From positions 1-20,551 of the forward strand of contig PWGJ01000118.1 of assembly GCA_003554445.1 (NCBI GenBank): a stretch of DNA of 20,551 nt, read 5' to 3'. The DNA comes from Candidatus Nealsoniibacteriota bacterium (GTDB taxonomy: Bacteria; Patescibacteriota; Minisyncoccia; Minisyncoccales; PWPS01). Within the stretch, counting starts at the first letter, position 1, and every line of letters begins with the position of its first letter. The notes beneath the pieces were generated by a model that was not told the DNA's origin, made no database searches, and was given only the letters and a program-made list of their open reading frames with translations. Positions 6,489 to 13,918 of the stretch are shown here, piece after piece. The translations under genes were made by a program, and so were the position numbers.

Positions 6489-7177
6489 TTTGGAATTGCT
6501 AAAAATTTGGAAACTAGAAACTCAATCAGATGGATTAAGCTTCCGAATACAAGAGTAAAAAATCCAATTAGAAAACTAAAGGCGATCATATTGGTTACAA
6601 AATCAATCATCGGTAATTTATTAATAAGTTGAAGCTCTACGGCCAAAAAGATAATTATCAAGATAATCAACAAGCCGGATAAAGAATTTTTTAGGTCTTT
6701 TTTTGATGGTATTATTGAAATTATTATACTTGTTGACAAATAGATTAAAATCCAAAAACTTAAATTTCTCCATTCACTTAAAAAAAGGTCTCTACTTTCC
6801 AAAATGAAGTTAAGATTAAATCTCAGATCCGGTAAATTAATTCCAAAAAGGAAAAAGATTATAAAAAGACTAATCGTTCCCCCGATCACCGGAAATAAAG
6901 ATATTATCGGTTCTCCAATTATGGGTAGCTTTGATTTTTTATGTTTTACGAAACCGCCGCTCAAGGAAAAGAGTTTGACTTCCTCTACCTTTGCAAGTGT
7001 TATCAGACAGGCAAAAAGATGGGAAAGTTCATGAATTATTACTCCCGGAAAAGCAATTATTACATATCTTTTTCCGGTAAGTATCCTTTTCCAAAAATAA
7101 GAGGTTCCGTAGCTAGCCAATATTAATAAAGTTAAAGCTGTGATTAAATCCAATAATTGTTCTAGAATTGAGTTCAT
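6485..7177 (-). CDS. Integral membrane zinc metalloprotease-like protein (HExxH, M50-like)
   Basis: Probable membrane-embedded metalloprotease of the site-2-protease type. The 230 residues contain about six hydrophobic segments. The zinc motif HELSH (49-53) lies in VIIHELSHLFACLI at the start of a membrane helix, as in M50 proteins. The clear second M50 zinc motif (NPDG-type Asp) is not seen, so it may be a divergent or non-catalytic relative. I chose ATG at 7177-7175; a TTG two codons upstream (7183) is an alternative. -10 TATAAT at 7206-7201 implies a short leader without SD. The 26-residue peptide gene begins 45 bases after its stop, so the pair may be functionally linked; that is inference. 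Confidence 0.72.
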   Translation of the reverse strand: MNSILEQLLDLITALTLLILASYGTSYFWKRILTGKRYVIIAFPGVIIHELSHLFACLITLAKVEEVKLFSLSGGFVKHKKSKLPIIGEPIISLFPVIGGTISLFIIFFLFGINLPDLRFNLNFILESRDLFLSEWRNLSFWILIYLSTSIIISIIPSKKDLKNSLSGLLIILIIIFLAVELQLINKLPMIDFVTNMIAFSFLIGFFTLVFGSLIHLIEFLVSKFLAIPN

Positions 7178-7200
7178 ATGCAATATTTGTATTCAGGTTT

Positions 7201-7206
7201 ATTATA
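7201..7206 (-). promoter_or_regulatory. -10 box upstream of the metalloprotease gene
   Basis: Perfect TATAAT on the minus strand, 23 bases before the ATG. The -35 region is poor (TTTAAT at 17-base spacing). Confidence 0.45.
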
Positions 7207-7240
7207 GAACAAAAAGATAAAATATTAAAAGAATATATTT

Positions 7241-7275
7241 TAAAAATTAAAAACCCTACTTTGTTTATAGTAGGG
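7241..7275 (-). terminator. Rho-independent terminator of the SLT-like gene
   Basis: CCCTACT (7254-7260) pairs with AGTAGGG (7269-7275) around an 8-base loop. On the minus strand it is followed by TTTTTAATTTTTA (7253-7241). It starts 8 bases after the stop of the SLT-like gene. Confidence 0.85.
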
Positions 7276-7283
7276 CTTTTTGC

Positions 7284-7805
7284 TTAGTGATTCTCAGAGA
7301 TTATCCTTTTTGTGTGAATAATTTTCTTAACATGATAAAGATCTTCAACTCTTTGATCATTCAACTCATTTCGCAGACCGCTTGGTCCGTAAAAGTATGC
7401 TCCGTGAGCTTCTTTTATGGAGAAATTATAATTCTCCATTAAGTAATTGAGGTACCAACCGGCAGCGAAAATCGATTCGAATGGGTGCAATCTATCAATT
7501 GTAATACCTTCTTTTTCTTCAATTAAATCAACGACCTCGAGCGTTATCATGGTCAACCCCTTTACGGAGGTTGATGAAACCGCCTGCTCATTTCCGTTTG
7601 ACTCGACAGTAATTATCGCTATTAAATCATCCCTTTCTACAGATTCGTATTTGTCGGCTACAATTTGAGCTCTGTTACCGTATTCCGATTCAACTTGATC
7701 AACAACTTCGTCAATACCCGCTTTCCAGGATTCAAATCCCGCTTCCGCGTTACAGTTAAAAAGCAATAAAAGAACAATCAACATTAAAAGAATCCTCTTA
7801 AACAA
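7284..7805 (-). CDS. Exported lytic transglycosylase (SLT)-like protein
   Basis: Probable peptidoglycan-cleaving enzyme outside the membrane. The 173 residues start with a signal peptide: basic MFKR, a Leu-rich core (5-16), then NCNAEA with likely signal-peptidase cleavage after Ala22. Cys18 is not in a classical lipobox. The SLT core follows, with putative catalytic Glu68 in TVESNGN, then AVSS and KGLTMI (82-87) where the family has GLMQI, and AAGWYLNYLMENY and HGAYFYGP further on. The usual Gln of GLMQ is missing. The start is TTG at 7805-7803, chosen because a perfect SD (AAGGAGGTGA, 7819-7810) precedes it by 4 bases. It has its own promoter and terminator, so it is monocistronic. Confidence 0.82.
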   Translation of the reverse strand: MFKRILLMLIVLLLLFNCNAEAGFESWKAGIDEVVDQVESEYGNRAQIVADKYESVERDDLIAIITVESNGNEQAVSSTSVKGLTMITLEVVDLIEEKEGITIDRLHPFESIFAAGWYLNYLMENYNFSIKEAHGAYFYGPSGLRNELNDQRVEDLYHVKKIIHTKRIISENH

Positions 7806-7806
7806 A

Positions 7807-7831
7807 AAATCACCTCCTTAAGTGGTGATTT
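7807..7831 (-). terminator. Hairpin that overlaps the SLT gene SD, likely also terminator of the transporter operon
   Basis: AAATCACC (7807-7814) pairs perfectly with GGTGATTT (7824-7831) over a 9-base loop. On the minus strand the stem runs into six T, the form of a Rho-independent terminator 26 bases after the transporter stop. The 3' arm contains the GGTGA part of the SLT gene SD, so the folded form would hide it. Confidence 0.6.
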
Positions 7832-7832
7832 A

Positions 7833-7860
7833 TTTATAACACAAATAAACTAAAAATCAA
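7833..7860 (-). promoter_or_regulatory. Promoter of the SLT-like gene
   Basis: -35 TTGATT (7860-7855), 16-base spacer and -10 TATAAA (7838-7833) on the minus strand. The predicted start near 7826 lies inside the 5' arm of the SD-hiding hairpin. The same -35 and spacer occur before the L,D-transpeptidase gene. Confidence 0.6.
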
Positions 7861-10052
7861 GCCAGTATACTTTCCTTAGTTGAATCAAGTATAAAGAGAT
7901 TGGATTTTCTTTCCATTTCGGCAATTTTATATATTGAGTCTATATCATGCTTTTCAAAAGGAAAAATATGTATATCTCCTTCCGGTGCATCTCTTAATGT
8001 TGTGTGAAAATCACCGGTTACCACCTTAACTTTGGTGTTGTGTGGAAGCCTGGCTTCATAAATTAACTTGTGTAGATATTTTTCAGCTAATTTCTTTTCA
8101 CTTTCTTTTCTTACACACATCCAAAGAGATACGCTACCCTGCCAATTCTCTTCAATACTATAGGCGGTAAGAAGTGCCAAATCATAGTGTCTCTGCTCAA
8201 ACATATCTTCCTTTAACACTTTGGATGTGATCCAAACGTGAATATCTTCTTCAGTGCCTAAACCTATATCCTCGTCTCTGTCAAAAAGTGCAAGACCGTA
8301 ATTGTTTCTACTGGAAGAGTCGATAATTTTCTGCAAGTCAGCCGGCTTGAGACTGCTGGGTTTATAAGGTAAAAAAAGTATATTCGGTGAAAAGACCTGA
8401 CTTTGAATCGCTTCTATAGACACTATCAAGGAATTAACATAGTCAGCGGCTTGAATGGTTGAGTAAGAGGCAAAGATTTTTTCATCTTCGAATTTTTTTA
8501 CTAAATTCGGAAGTTCCCTAATTTCTCTTGATAGCTCTTCTTCCGTAAGATCTTTTTCTTCAGGATTGTCCTTAATGTTTCTACTTAATTTAAAACCCAA
8601 AACGGTCATTCGTCCATTCGGATGAGCAATTGATTTTATTAATGGGAAGTTTCCCACCATTGTTCTTGTCGAAAGGACCGGAATTACCATATTGGGCTTC
8701 CAGATGTGAAGTGATGATTCCGGAAGATGTCTTGTTTTTTCAGCAGCCCATTCGGAAAAAGCTCTAAAGACTCCGGAACGAACATCTCCTTTTTCTTGAG
8801 GTAGCGATTTTTTAGTTAAAATAATATATATTAAAGTTATAAACAGTATTGCAATTAAGCTGGCATAAACATTTATCAAAAACATTACTATCAAAGAGGC
8901 TGCTGCACCATACATGGGAATAACTTTAGGAACTTTAAATATCGGTCTGAAACTTCTTAATCCTAAAAATTGTTCTAAAAAGACCGAAAGATTTATGGTG
9001 ACATAAGTAATGAGGAAAAACATGGTCAAAATTTGTGCCACCGTATCGAGACTACCCATAATTATTACCGGAAAAAGAATTAAGCCGGTTAGCAAAACGG
9101 CATTTCTAGGCTCCTCTTCGCCTTCTTTGGCGGTTAAAAATTTACTTCCCGGCAAGACTCCACTTTGAGCCAAAGCTTCCAACACTCTGGGTGCAGCGAT
9201 CATTACGGTAAGAGCACTTGAAAGTGTAGCAGCTAAAATTCCGACTGTAACCAGTTCGGGAAAAACAGAGACATCGACTAAAATCAATCTGTTGGTAATC
9301 AGCTCTGAAGCACTGAAATTAATCGCTAAAAGTATAGCCATTGCCAAATAGATTAAGGTGCTTATCCCCAACCCCCAAAGAATACCTTTGGGAATCTGTC
9401 TTTTGGGATCGGAGAGCTCTCCGGACATTCCGATTCCGGCCATCAGCCCGGTTACCGCCGGAAAGAATATGGCAAAAAGAGTCCAAAATTCAACTCTTTC
9501 AGTCAATTCAAGAGAGACATCGGTTAAGTCCAGAGGAAATCCTCCACCGATAAAAATTAGGCCGAGAGCAAATAAAATAATTGCAAATACAAAAGTTTGA
9601 AGTTTAACCGCTAATTTGGTACTTATGAAAGTCAATAAAAACAGAAAAACGAAAGAAATGATGGCTATCGATCCTATCCTGTGATCGGGAAAAACAAACT
9701 GCCAGGTTTCAGCAAAACCGAATATGTATAAAGCCACCGAAAAAGCTTGTGCCAAATAAAGCGGAATACCTATCGAACCCCCGATTTCAAGACCTAATGT
9801 TTTATTTATTATCGAATAAGCTCCCCCGGCTCCGATCCTAACGTTACTTGCTATTGAACTGAGCGAAAGTCCGGTAGATAAGGTAACCGAAACTGAAATT
9901 AATATAATTATTATCGCTCCCAGAAGTCCGGCTCCTCCGACAATATAACCGAGACGCAAAAAAAGAATCACTCCGATTATACTTAAAAAGGTCGGAACAA
10001 AAACTCCCTTAAATGCATTAAATTGATTTGATCCCGTTTCGCTGGAAGTCAT
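7857..10052 (-). CDS. APC-superfamily transporter, SLC12 (cation-chloride cotransporter)-like
   Basis: Large secondary transporter of the inner membrane. The 731 residues have an N-terminal 12-helix transport domain (about 14-415) and a soluble C-terminal domain of about 300 residues. Helix 1 reads GVFVPTFLSIIGVILFLRLG (16-35), very like the GVxxxxxLNIWGVILFLRL of Na/K/Cl cotransporters. GAGGAYSIINKTLGLEIGGSIG (two short stretches in helix 3) and AGIGMSGELSDPKRQIPKG are APC-type ion and substrate-site sequences. The C-terminal part, for example SLWMCVRKESEKK and VVTGDFHTTLRDAPEGDI, resembles the cotransporters' regulatory domain. The ion is not readable from sequence. It is last in a five-gene run with 17 bases to the gene before. 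A TATAAT (10074-10069) may add a local start. Confidence 0.85.
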   Translation of the reverse strand: MTSSETGSNQFNAFKGVFVPTFLSIIGVILFLRLGYIVGGAGLLGAIIIILISVSVTLSTGLSLSSIASNVRIGAGGAYSIINKTLGLEIGGSIGIPLYLAQAFSVALYIFGFAETWQFVFPDHRIGSIAIISFVFLFLLTFISTKLAVKLQTFVFAIILFALGLIFIGGGFPLDLTDVSLELTERVEFWTLFAIFFPAVTGLMAGIGMSGELSDPKRQIPKGILWGLGISTLIYLAMAILLAINFSASELITNRLILVDVSVFPELVTVGILAATLSSALTVMIAAPRVLEALAQSGVLPGSKFLTAKEGEEEPRNAVLLTGLILFPVIIMGSLDTVAQILTMFFLITYVTINLSVFLEQFLGLRSFRPIFKVPKVIPMYGAAASLIVMFLINVYASLIAILFITLIYIILTKKSLPQEKGDVRSGVFRAFSEWAAEKTRHLPESSLHIWKPNMVIPVLSTRTMVGNFPLIKSIAHPNGRMTVLGFKLSRNIKDNPEEKDLTEEELSREIRELPNLVKKFEDEKIFASYSTIQAADYVNSLIVSIEAIQSQVFSPNILFLPYKPSSLKPADLQKIIDSSSRNNYGLALFDRDEDIGLGTEEDIHVWITSKVLKEDMFEQRHYDLALLTAYSIEENWQGSVSLWMCVRKESEKKLAEKYLHKLIYEARLPHNTKVKVVTGDFHTTLRDAPEGDIHIFPFEKHDIDSIYKIAEMERKSNLFILDSTKESILA

Positions 10053-10068
10053 TCTCTAAATAATTTTA

Positions 10069-10074
10069 ATTATA
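10069..10074 (-). promoter_or_regulatory. Possible internal -10 box before the transporter gene
   Basis: Perfect TATAAT on the minus strand overlapping the end of the 67-residue gene, 16 bases before the transporter ATG. No recognisable -35 is present, so it may be chance or a weak internal start. Confidence 0.3.
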
Positions 10075-10273
10075 CGGATACTGCGCCCATTACTTCCTCA
10101 TAAAACTCCATAATATATGGAATTGAAACAACTAAACCGATTAGTGGAATTGCAATAATAAGAACCTTAAAAATTAACGAGGTAATGTAGACTCTTTTAA
10201 GTACTTTTATATCTTTTTGGATGTCTTCAATTTTTTCTCCCTGTCTTTTAATTTCTTCTTCCACATTTTTCAT
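10070..10273 (-). CDS. Small single-span membrane protein, function unknown
   Basis: A 67-residue protein with a charged N-terminal amphipathic coiled-coil helix (residues 2-26, Glu/Lys/Ile-rich) followed by one long hydrophobic segment (28-54) and a short tail. Its place, 3 bases after the nitroreductase stop and 17 before the transporter start, suggests co-expression. It could be an accessory subunit or oligomerising anchor for one of them. No family recognised. No SD is visible before its ATG. Confidence 0.6.
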   Translation of the reverse strand: MKNVEEEIKRQGEKIEDIQKDIKVLKRVYITSLIFKVLIIAIPLIGLVVSIPYIMEFYEEVMGAVSV

Positions 10274-10276
10274 ACT

Positions 10277-10882
10277 TTATTTTATTTTACCTATTGATAA
10301 GATGTATAGCGGTTTTTTGTCCTTTAGATTTAAAAGTTTTGTTAATTTTTCATCATCAAAGGATCCGACTAAAACGGCTTCCAGAGAAAGTGACTCGCTT
10401 TGAAGACATATATTTTGAGCAATGTGCCCGGCTTCAATATTAACATATCTGACGCCCCTATCATCATAAACATCAGTAGTCTTGCGATAGTCCGCTACCA
10501 GAACGATATTCACTGCAGCTTTACTCACGAAACTCTGATCAAAAGTTATACTCTTTAACTCTCTTTTTATATCTTCATCGGAAATATTTTTAAGCTCATT
10601 TTGATTTGGGACGTATTTATAGATTCCATCGGATAAGTTCTCTACATCATGAACACAAGAATATAACTCGAACGGATAGGTTGCACCCGCGGAAGGAGCT
10701 GCTCTTTTGGTCATGCCCGGATCCGTTATTCCTTGACCAGCCCATAAAAGCTGGGAAAGCTCTTTGGTTTTAATTTGATTTGTCTTAAATTCTCTCCGGG
10801 TTCTTCTGGAGTATATTATTTCCTCCAATGATTTATTTCCTTCTTTTTTCGGAGCGGGTAATTTTATTTTTTTATTGCTCAT
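10277..10882 (-). CDS. Nitroreductase-family protein, SagB/ThcOx-like
   Basis: FMN-dependent oxidoreductase of the nitroreductase fold. The 201 residues show SRRTRREF (25-32) for FMN phosphate binding, LSQLLWAGQG (42-51), RAAPSAGATYPFELY (60-74), GVRYVNIEAGHIAQNICLQS (143-162) and a closing LVGSFDDEKL. This is the single-domain SagB-like layout that anaerobes often carry outside RiPP clusters. The true substrate is unknown. The start overlaps the DUF362 gene by 11 bases, so the two are probably translationally coupled, and the ferredoxin-like protein may supply electrons (inference). No cyclodehydratase, precursor peptide or YcaO gene is present in the window, so azole formation is unlikely. 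Confidence 0.87.
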   Translation of the reverse strand: MSNKKIKLPAPKKEGNKSLEEIIYSRRTRREFKTNQIKTKELSQLLWAGQGITDPGMTKRAAPSAGATYPFELYSCVHDVENLSDGIYKYVPNQNELKNISDEDIKRELKSITFDQSFVSKAAVNIVLVADYRKTTDVYDDRGVRYVNIEAGHIAQNICLQSESLSLEAVLVGSFDDEKLTKLLNLKDKKPLYILSIGKIK

Positions 10883-11885
10883 CTCCTATTTTTACTAAAT
10901 TATAATTTTTACTTCCTAAAGATTGTTTTTCGGCATAGTTAATTTTATTTTCATTGTTGGTAGAATTAATCTCCTTGAATTTATTATTTGATTTCTCATT
11001 GACCAGATCAAGAGAGGCCTTATCGATGGCTACGGGATTTTCAGAAACCAATATTCCGATATCTTCAGTAATGGGATTCATTGATCTTCCCATACAGTCA
11101 CAGTCTTTGGTTATCTTTTCCAATACATTTATGTATGTAAGATTATGGTCAAAATAATTAATGATCGCTTGTGAATAATCAATAATCTTTTTTTGAAGAT
11201 TTTCATTTGTAGAACCACCCCAAGGAATCCGTACTGCACTAAACTCACAAACCGCTATACACATAGCACATCCGATACACTCATCAGTTATTTCTGCACC
11301 CTGATCTGTCATTTTGATTGCATCTACATCACAATTATCAATACAGAGACCACATTTGGTACAATTACTCTTTTTAATTGACGGACTCACATCGGAATGC
11401 ATATGTAGTTTACCCGCTCTGGATCCGAGACCCATTCCCAAATTCTTAAAAGCACCACCGAAGCCGGTAGCTGTATGTCCTTTAAAATGAGACAAAACAA
11501 TTAAAGAATCATATTCTTTTAACCCTTCCCCTACTTTAACCTCATCAACTATTCCGTCTTTTACGGGAAGTGTTAAGTCATCACTGCCGTCTTCTCCATC
11601 CAATATGTCAATCGGTCCAAAATCAAATCCATGACTTTTTGCCGTTTTAATATGGTCCTTTCTGTTGGTTCTCGATCCTTTGTACAAAACATTACACTCA
11701 ATTAAACTTGCATCGTAGCCCATGGAAACGACTTTTTCATAAACCGCTTTAGCAATTTCCGGATCCAGATAAGTTTCATTGCCCTTTTCTCCGAAATGAA
11801 CTTTGATTCCGACATTTCCGGTCAATTGTGAATCGTCAATTTTTTCCACTATTTCCTCTATTTTTTCTGAAAAATAAACATTCAT
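10872..11885 (-). CDS. DUF362 protein with two 4Fe-4S ferredoxin clusters
   Basis: Iron-sulfur protein, probably an electron carrier. The 337 residues have an N-terminal DUF362 domain with SHFKGHTATGFGGAFKNLG (132-150), then two cluster motifs: CTKCGLCIDNC (Cys175, 178, 181, 185) and CIGCAMCIAVC (Cys203, 206, 209, 213). The DUF362 domain then resumes to the C-terminus (NPITEDIGILVSENPVAIDKAS). Proteins of this layout are common in anaerobes and usually unassigned. It overlaps the nitroreductase gene by 11 bases and starts 16 bases after the propeller gene. No SD is seen, so expression depends on the upstream promoter or coupling. Confidence 0.93.
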   Translation of the reverse strand: MNVYFSEKIEEIVEKIDDSQLTGNVGIKVHFGEKGNETYLDPEIAKAVYEKVVSMGYDASLIECNVLYKGSRTNRKDHIKTAKSHGFDFGPIDILDGEDGSDDLTLPVKDGIVDEVKVGEGLKEYDSLIVLSHFKGHTATGFGGAFKNLGMGLGSRAGKLHMHSDVSPSIKKSNCTKCGLCIDNCDVDAIKMTDQGAEITDECIGCAMCIAVCEFSAVRIPWGGSTNENLQKKIIDYSQAIINYFDHNLTYINVLEKITKDCDCMGRSMNPITEDIGILVSENPVAIDKASLDLVNEKSNNKFKEINSTNNENKINYAEKQSLGSKNYNLVKIGDEQ

Positions 11886-11901
11886 TTTAAATTTGAATCA
11901 G

Positions 11902-13200
11902 TTATTTTTTAATTTTTTCTTTGTAATCCGTGGTCATCTCACTGGGTGAATCTTCCCATTTTTGACTATCCGGAAATTCACAGACGACCAGGTTATTATC
12001 TAGAAAATTAGAATAAACCAGCAGAGACTTTTCTTCCGATATATCAAGACCGGTGGGTTGGTTTCCCCCTATTACAACATCCAGAAGCTCACCGCTCTCA
12101 AGATTAAAAAACAATAAGGAACCCCATTCCGGTCCGGGAATATTATAGTTTCCGGATTCGTGATTTATGCCTCTGTTTGACACCACCAATACTTCTTCCC
12201 TCTCAGCTACTCTTAATGTATTTGGATTATTTTCTGTTTCAACGAACTTTCCTACCTCACCCGTATCTTTGTTTACTCTGTAGACAGTCGCATTAGCCAT
12301 GTCGGAAGCATAAATATATTTTTCAGTGCCGACTAAATCTCGCATTGCTCCTCCGGTAGAAATCAACTCTTCAGCCTCCCCGGTTTCCAGATTTTTTCTC
12401 TCAATAACTCCATTAGCAAAACCGGCTATATAGAGAAAATTATCTTCGAGATAAATCCCTCTCGGGGTTGTAGTTGACGGTATTCTTCTTTGTAATCCGG
12501 AGTTTATATCTATTATTGAAATATCGTTTCCACTCCAATTGGATGCATAAATCAAATTATCCTTAAGAGTCAAAACCTTGGTCCAAGAACTGCCGGTATC
12601 GTAAGTGTTAGTTATCTCTTTTGAGTTTGCATCAACCTCAAAAACTCTCCCGGTCTCCATTTGGCTAACATAAGCTTTAGACCCATCTTGATTGAAGATA
12701 ATTTCAACTCCTCCTCCCCCGGGCAATTGAATGTCCCTTAATCGTTCTCCTGTGTCGCTGTTAAAAACGGCTAATCCGTAATTTTTATTCATCAGTGAAG
12801 TTGCCCAAAACTCATCTTCATTCGGCCTGAAAGAAACCCCTTTGGGAGAAGCAACATTTTCTACTTTATAGTGGCAATCCACAATATTTCTTGGATTAGA
12901 TTCAACCAAACTAACAGTTGATTCAACCGGAGAGTCTTCCTCAGTCTCTTCATGCTCTTCTTCCGGCTCTTCTTCCTTTTCGTCTCTTTCAGCTTCTTTT
13001 TCATCTATCTTTTCATCTTCCACCTCATTTTGTTCTTCCTTTATTTCTCTTTCAACTTTCCCATTCGAGCTTTCAACTTCTTTCTCTGTTTCTTTCGGAC
13101 TTCGATCGACTTCCGATTCATAGCCCGCACTAAACAACGCATAGGATCCGATGAGTAGTATAATTGCTAGTGACAATATTAGATAGTTTTTGTTCGGCAT
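11902..13200 (-). CDS. Membrane-anchored YncE/NHL-like beta-propeller protein
   Basis: Surface-exposed beta-propeller, probably a binding protein rather than an enzyme. The 432 residues have an N-terminal membrane segment (about 6-23), a very Glu/Lys/Asp-rich spacer (about 28-92), then repeated blades such as GLAVFNSDTGERL, KAYVSQMETGRVFEVD, NLIYASNWSGNDISIID, FLYIAGFANGVIERKNLETG and KYIYASDMANATVYRVNKDTG. Each has the YVSN...GNVxVID-type pattern. I use ATG 13200-13198; a TTG six codons upstream (13218) is possible, but TATAAT lies 7 bases before this ATG, which suggests a leaderless mRNA. It heads the run with the DUF362 protein, nitroreductase and transporter. Confidence 0.82.
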   Translation of the reverse strand: MPNKNYLILSLAIILLIGSYALFSAGYESEVDRSPKETEKEVESSNGKVEREIKEEQNEVEDEKIDEKEAERDEKEEEPEEEHEETEEDSPVESTVSLVESNPRNIVDCHYKVENVASPKGVSFRPNEDEFWATSLMNKNYGLAVFNSDTGERLRDIQLPGGGGVEIIFNQDGSKAYVSQMETGRVFEVDANSKEITNTYDTGSSWTKVLTLKDNLIYASNWSGNDISIIDINSGLQRRIPSTTTPRGIYLEDNFLYIAGFANGVIERKNLETGEAEELISTGGAMRDLVGTEKYIYASDMANATVYRVNKDTGEVGKFVETENNPNTLRVAEREEVLVVSNRGINHESGNYNIPGPEWGSLLFFNLESGELLDVVIGGNQPTGLDISEEKSLLVYSNFLDNNLVVCEFPDSQKWEDSPSEMTTDYKEKIKK

Positions 13201-13207
13201 TTTTAAA

Positions 13208-13213
13208 ATTATA
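13208..13213 (-). promoter_or_regulatory. -10 box of a leaderless promoter (propeller gene)
   Basis: Perfect TATAAT on the minus strand, with 7 bases between it and ATG 13200. The mRNA would start at or next to the start codon. There is no SD. The -35 region matches poorly (AGCCAA at 17 bases). Confidence 0.6.
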
Positions 13214-13237
13214 GCCAATTTGCTAATTTATTGGCTA
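13212..13237. promoter_or_regulatory. Perfect inverted repeat over the propeller promoter, possible operator
   Basis: TAGCCAAT (13212-13219) and ATTGGCTA (13230-13237) are perfect 8-base arms with a 10-base spacer. One arm touches the -10 box and the other lies at the -35 position, a usual place for a repressor dimer. A hairpin reading is less likely, because the site would lie upstream of the transcript start. Confidence 0.5.
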
Positions 13238-13260
13238 ATTATAACTTAAAAATAAAACTT

Positions 13261-13292
13261 TTTAAAATAAAAAGAGAGGGGTTACCTCTCTT
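13261..13292 (-). terminator. Rho-independent terminator of the Nif3-like operon
   Basis: AAGAGAGG (13272-13279) pairs with CCTCTCTT (13285-13292) over loop GGTTA. On the minus strand a TTTTTATTTT run follows (13273-13264). The stem includes the last codons and stop of the 205-residue gene. Confidence 0.83.
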
Positions 13293-13899
13293 CTATTTGG
13301 TATTGTTTTAATTTATATCCCACTTCTTCCAAATTTTGACCTCTTTTAAAAATTTCTTTTCGGATTATCTCAACTAAATCCTTCTCCATATTTTTGGATA
13401 TTATCCTTTCGGCTTTTTCTTGATTAACCTGTTTAATTCTGGCAGAAACATCTTTGTCGTTGACGTTGAAATCGATAATCATTGGAGATACTCTTATAAC
13501 TGAAGATCCGTAAGGCTTGAATACTAACTCTACAGCATCGGTTTCCACTATCTCATAATTTTTATTTTCAGTAATTATTGCAAATTTTTCATCCGGTCTC
13601 TGAATATAGGTAAAAGTTGCTAAACTTGCAAAAAAGAGAGAAACCACCAGAAACCAGAGTGACAGATTAAAAACATTTCTAGTCTTTTTTCTTAAAATTA
13701 TGGCTAAAAATCCAAATCCCAACAAAAGAAAAGCTGCAAAACAAAGCCCAATAAAATCAAACAAACGATACTGATTTTTTAAAAAGCCGAATATGAAGAG
13801 GCCGATTCCCGTAAGAGTGAAAATCGGAGGCAAAACAATTTTAATAAAAAGCCAAATGCCTTCAATTAAAAAGACTATAATTCGCCTCCTTTTCCTCAT
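13282..13899 (-). CDS. Membrane protein of unknown function
   Basis: A 205-residue protein with a basic start (MRKRRR), three or four hydrophobic segments (about 8-40, 47-69 and 78-98), and a soluble C-terminal domain of about 105 residues. This contains AVELVFKPYGSSVIRVSPMI and a charged helical part with EKAERIISKNMEKDLVEI. The layout (membrane anchor, then small alpha/beta domain) recalls anchor proteins of the AmaP/Asp23 kind, but I see no motif that proves it. GGAGGTGT lies 6 bases before the ATG, a good SD, unlike its partner. It starts 19 bases after the Nif3-like gene and is followed by a terminator. Confidence 0.72.
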   Translation of the reverse strand: MRKRRRIIVFLIEGIWLFIKIVLPPIFTLTGIGLFIFGFLKNQYRLFDFIGLCFAAFLLLGFGFLAIILRKKTRNVFNLSLWFLVVSLFFASLATFTYIQRPDEKFAIITENKNYEIVETDAVELVFKPYGSSVIRVSPMIIDFNVNDKDVSARIKQVNQEKAERIISKNMEKDLVEIIRKEIFKRGQNLEEVGYKLKQYQIEER

Positions 13900-13918
13900 T
13901 TTTTACACCTCCATTTTT

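Noticed and set aside
9341..9600. Two overlapping plus-strand frames inside the transporter gene
   Set aside because: They are shadows of the SLC12-like coding sequence; no homology-like motifs, SD or promoter.
6359..10882. RiPP azole pathway: SagB-like enzyme with the 26-residue peptide as precursor
   Set aside because: The peptide has no Cys, Ser or Thr to form azolines, lies nearly 4 kb away in another unit, and no YcaO/cyclodehydratase gene is present.
12918..13158. Plus-strand Leu/Phe-rich frames that look like membrane proteins
   Set aside because: They are the antisense of the Glu/Lys-rich spacer of the propeller protein, which gives Phe/Leu/Ser codons by complementarity.
13212..13237. 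Second CIRCE element (TTAGC-like arms)
   Set aside because: The arms TAGCCAAT/ATTGGCTA do not match TTAGCACTC and the spacer is 10, not 9; it is better read as a different operator.
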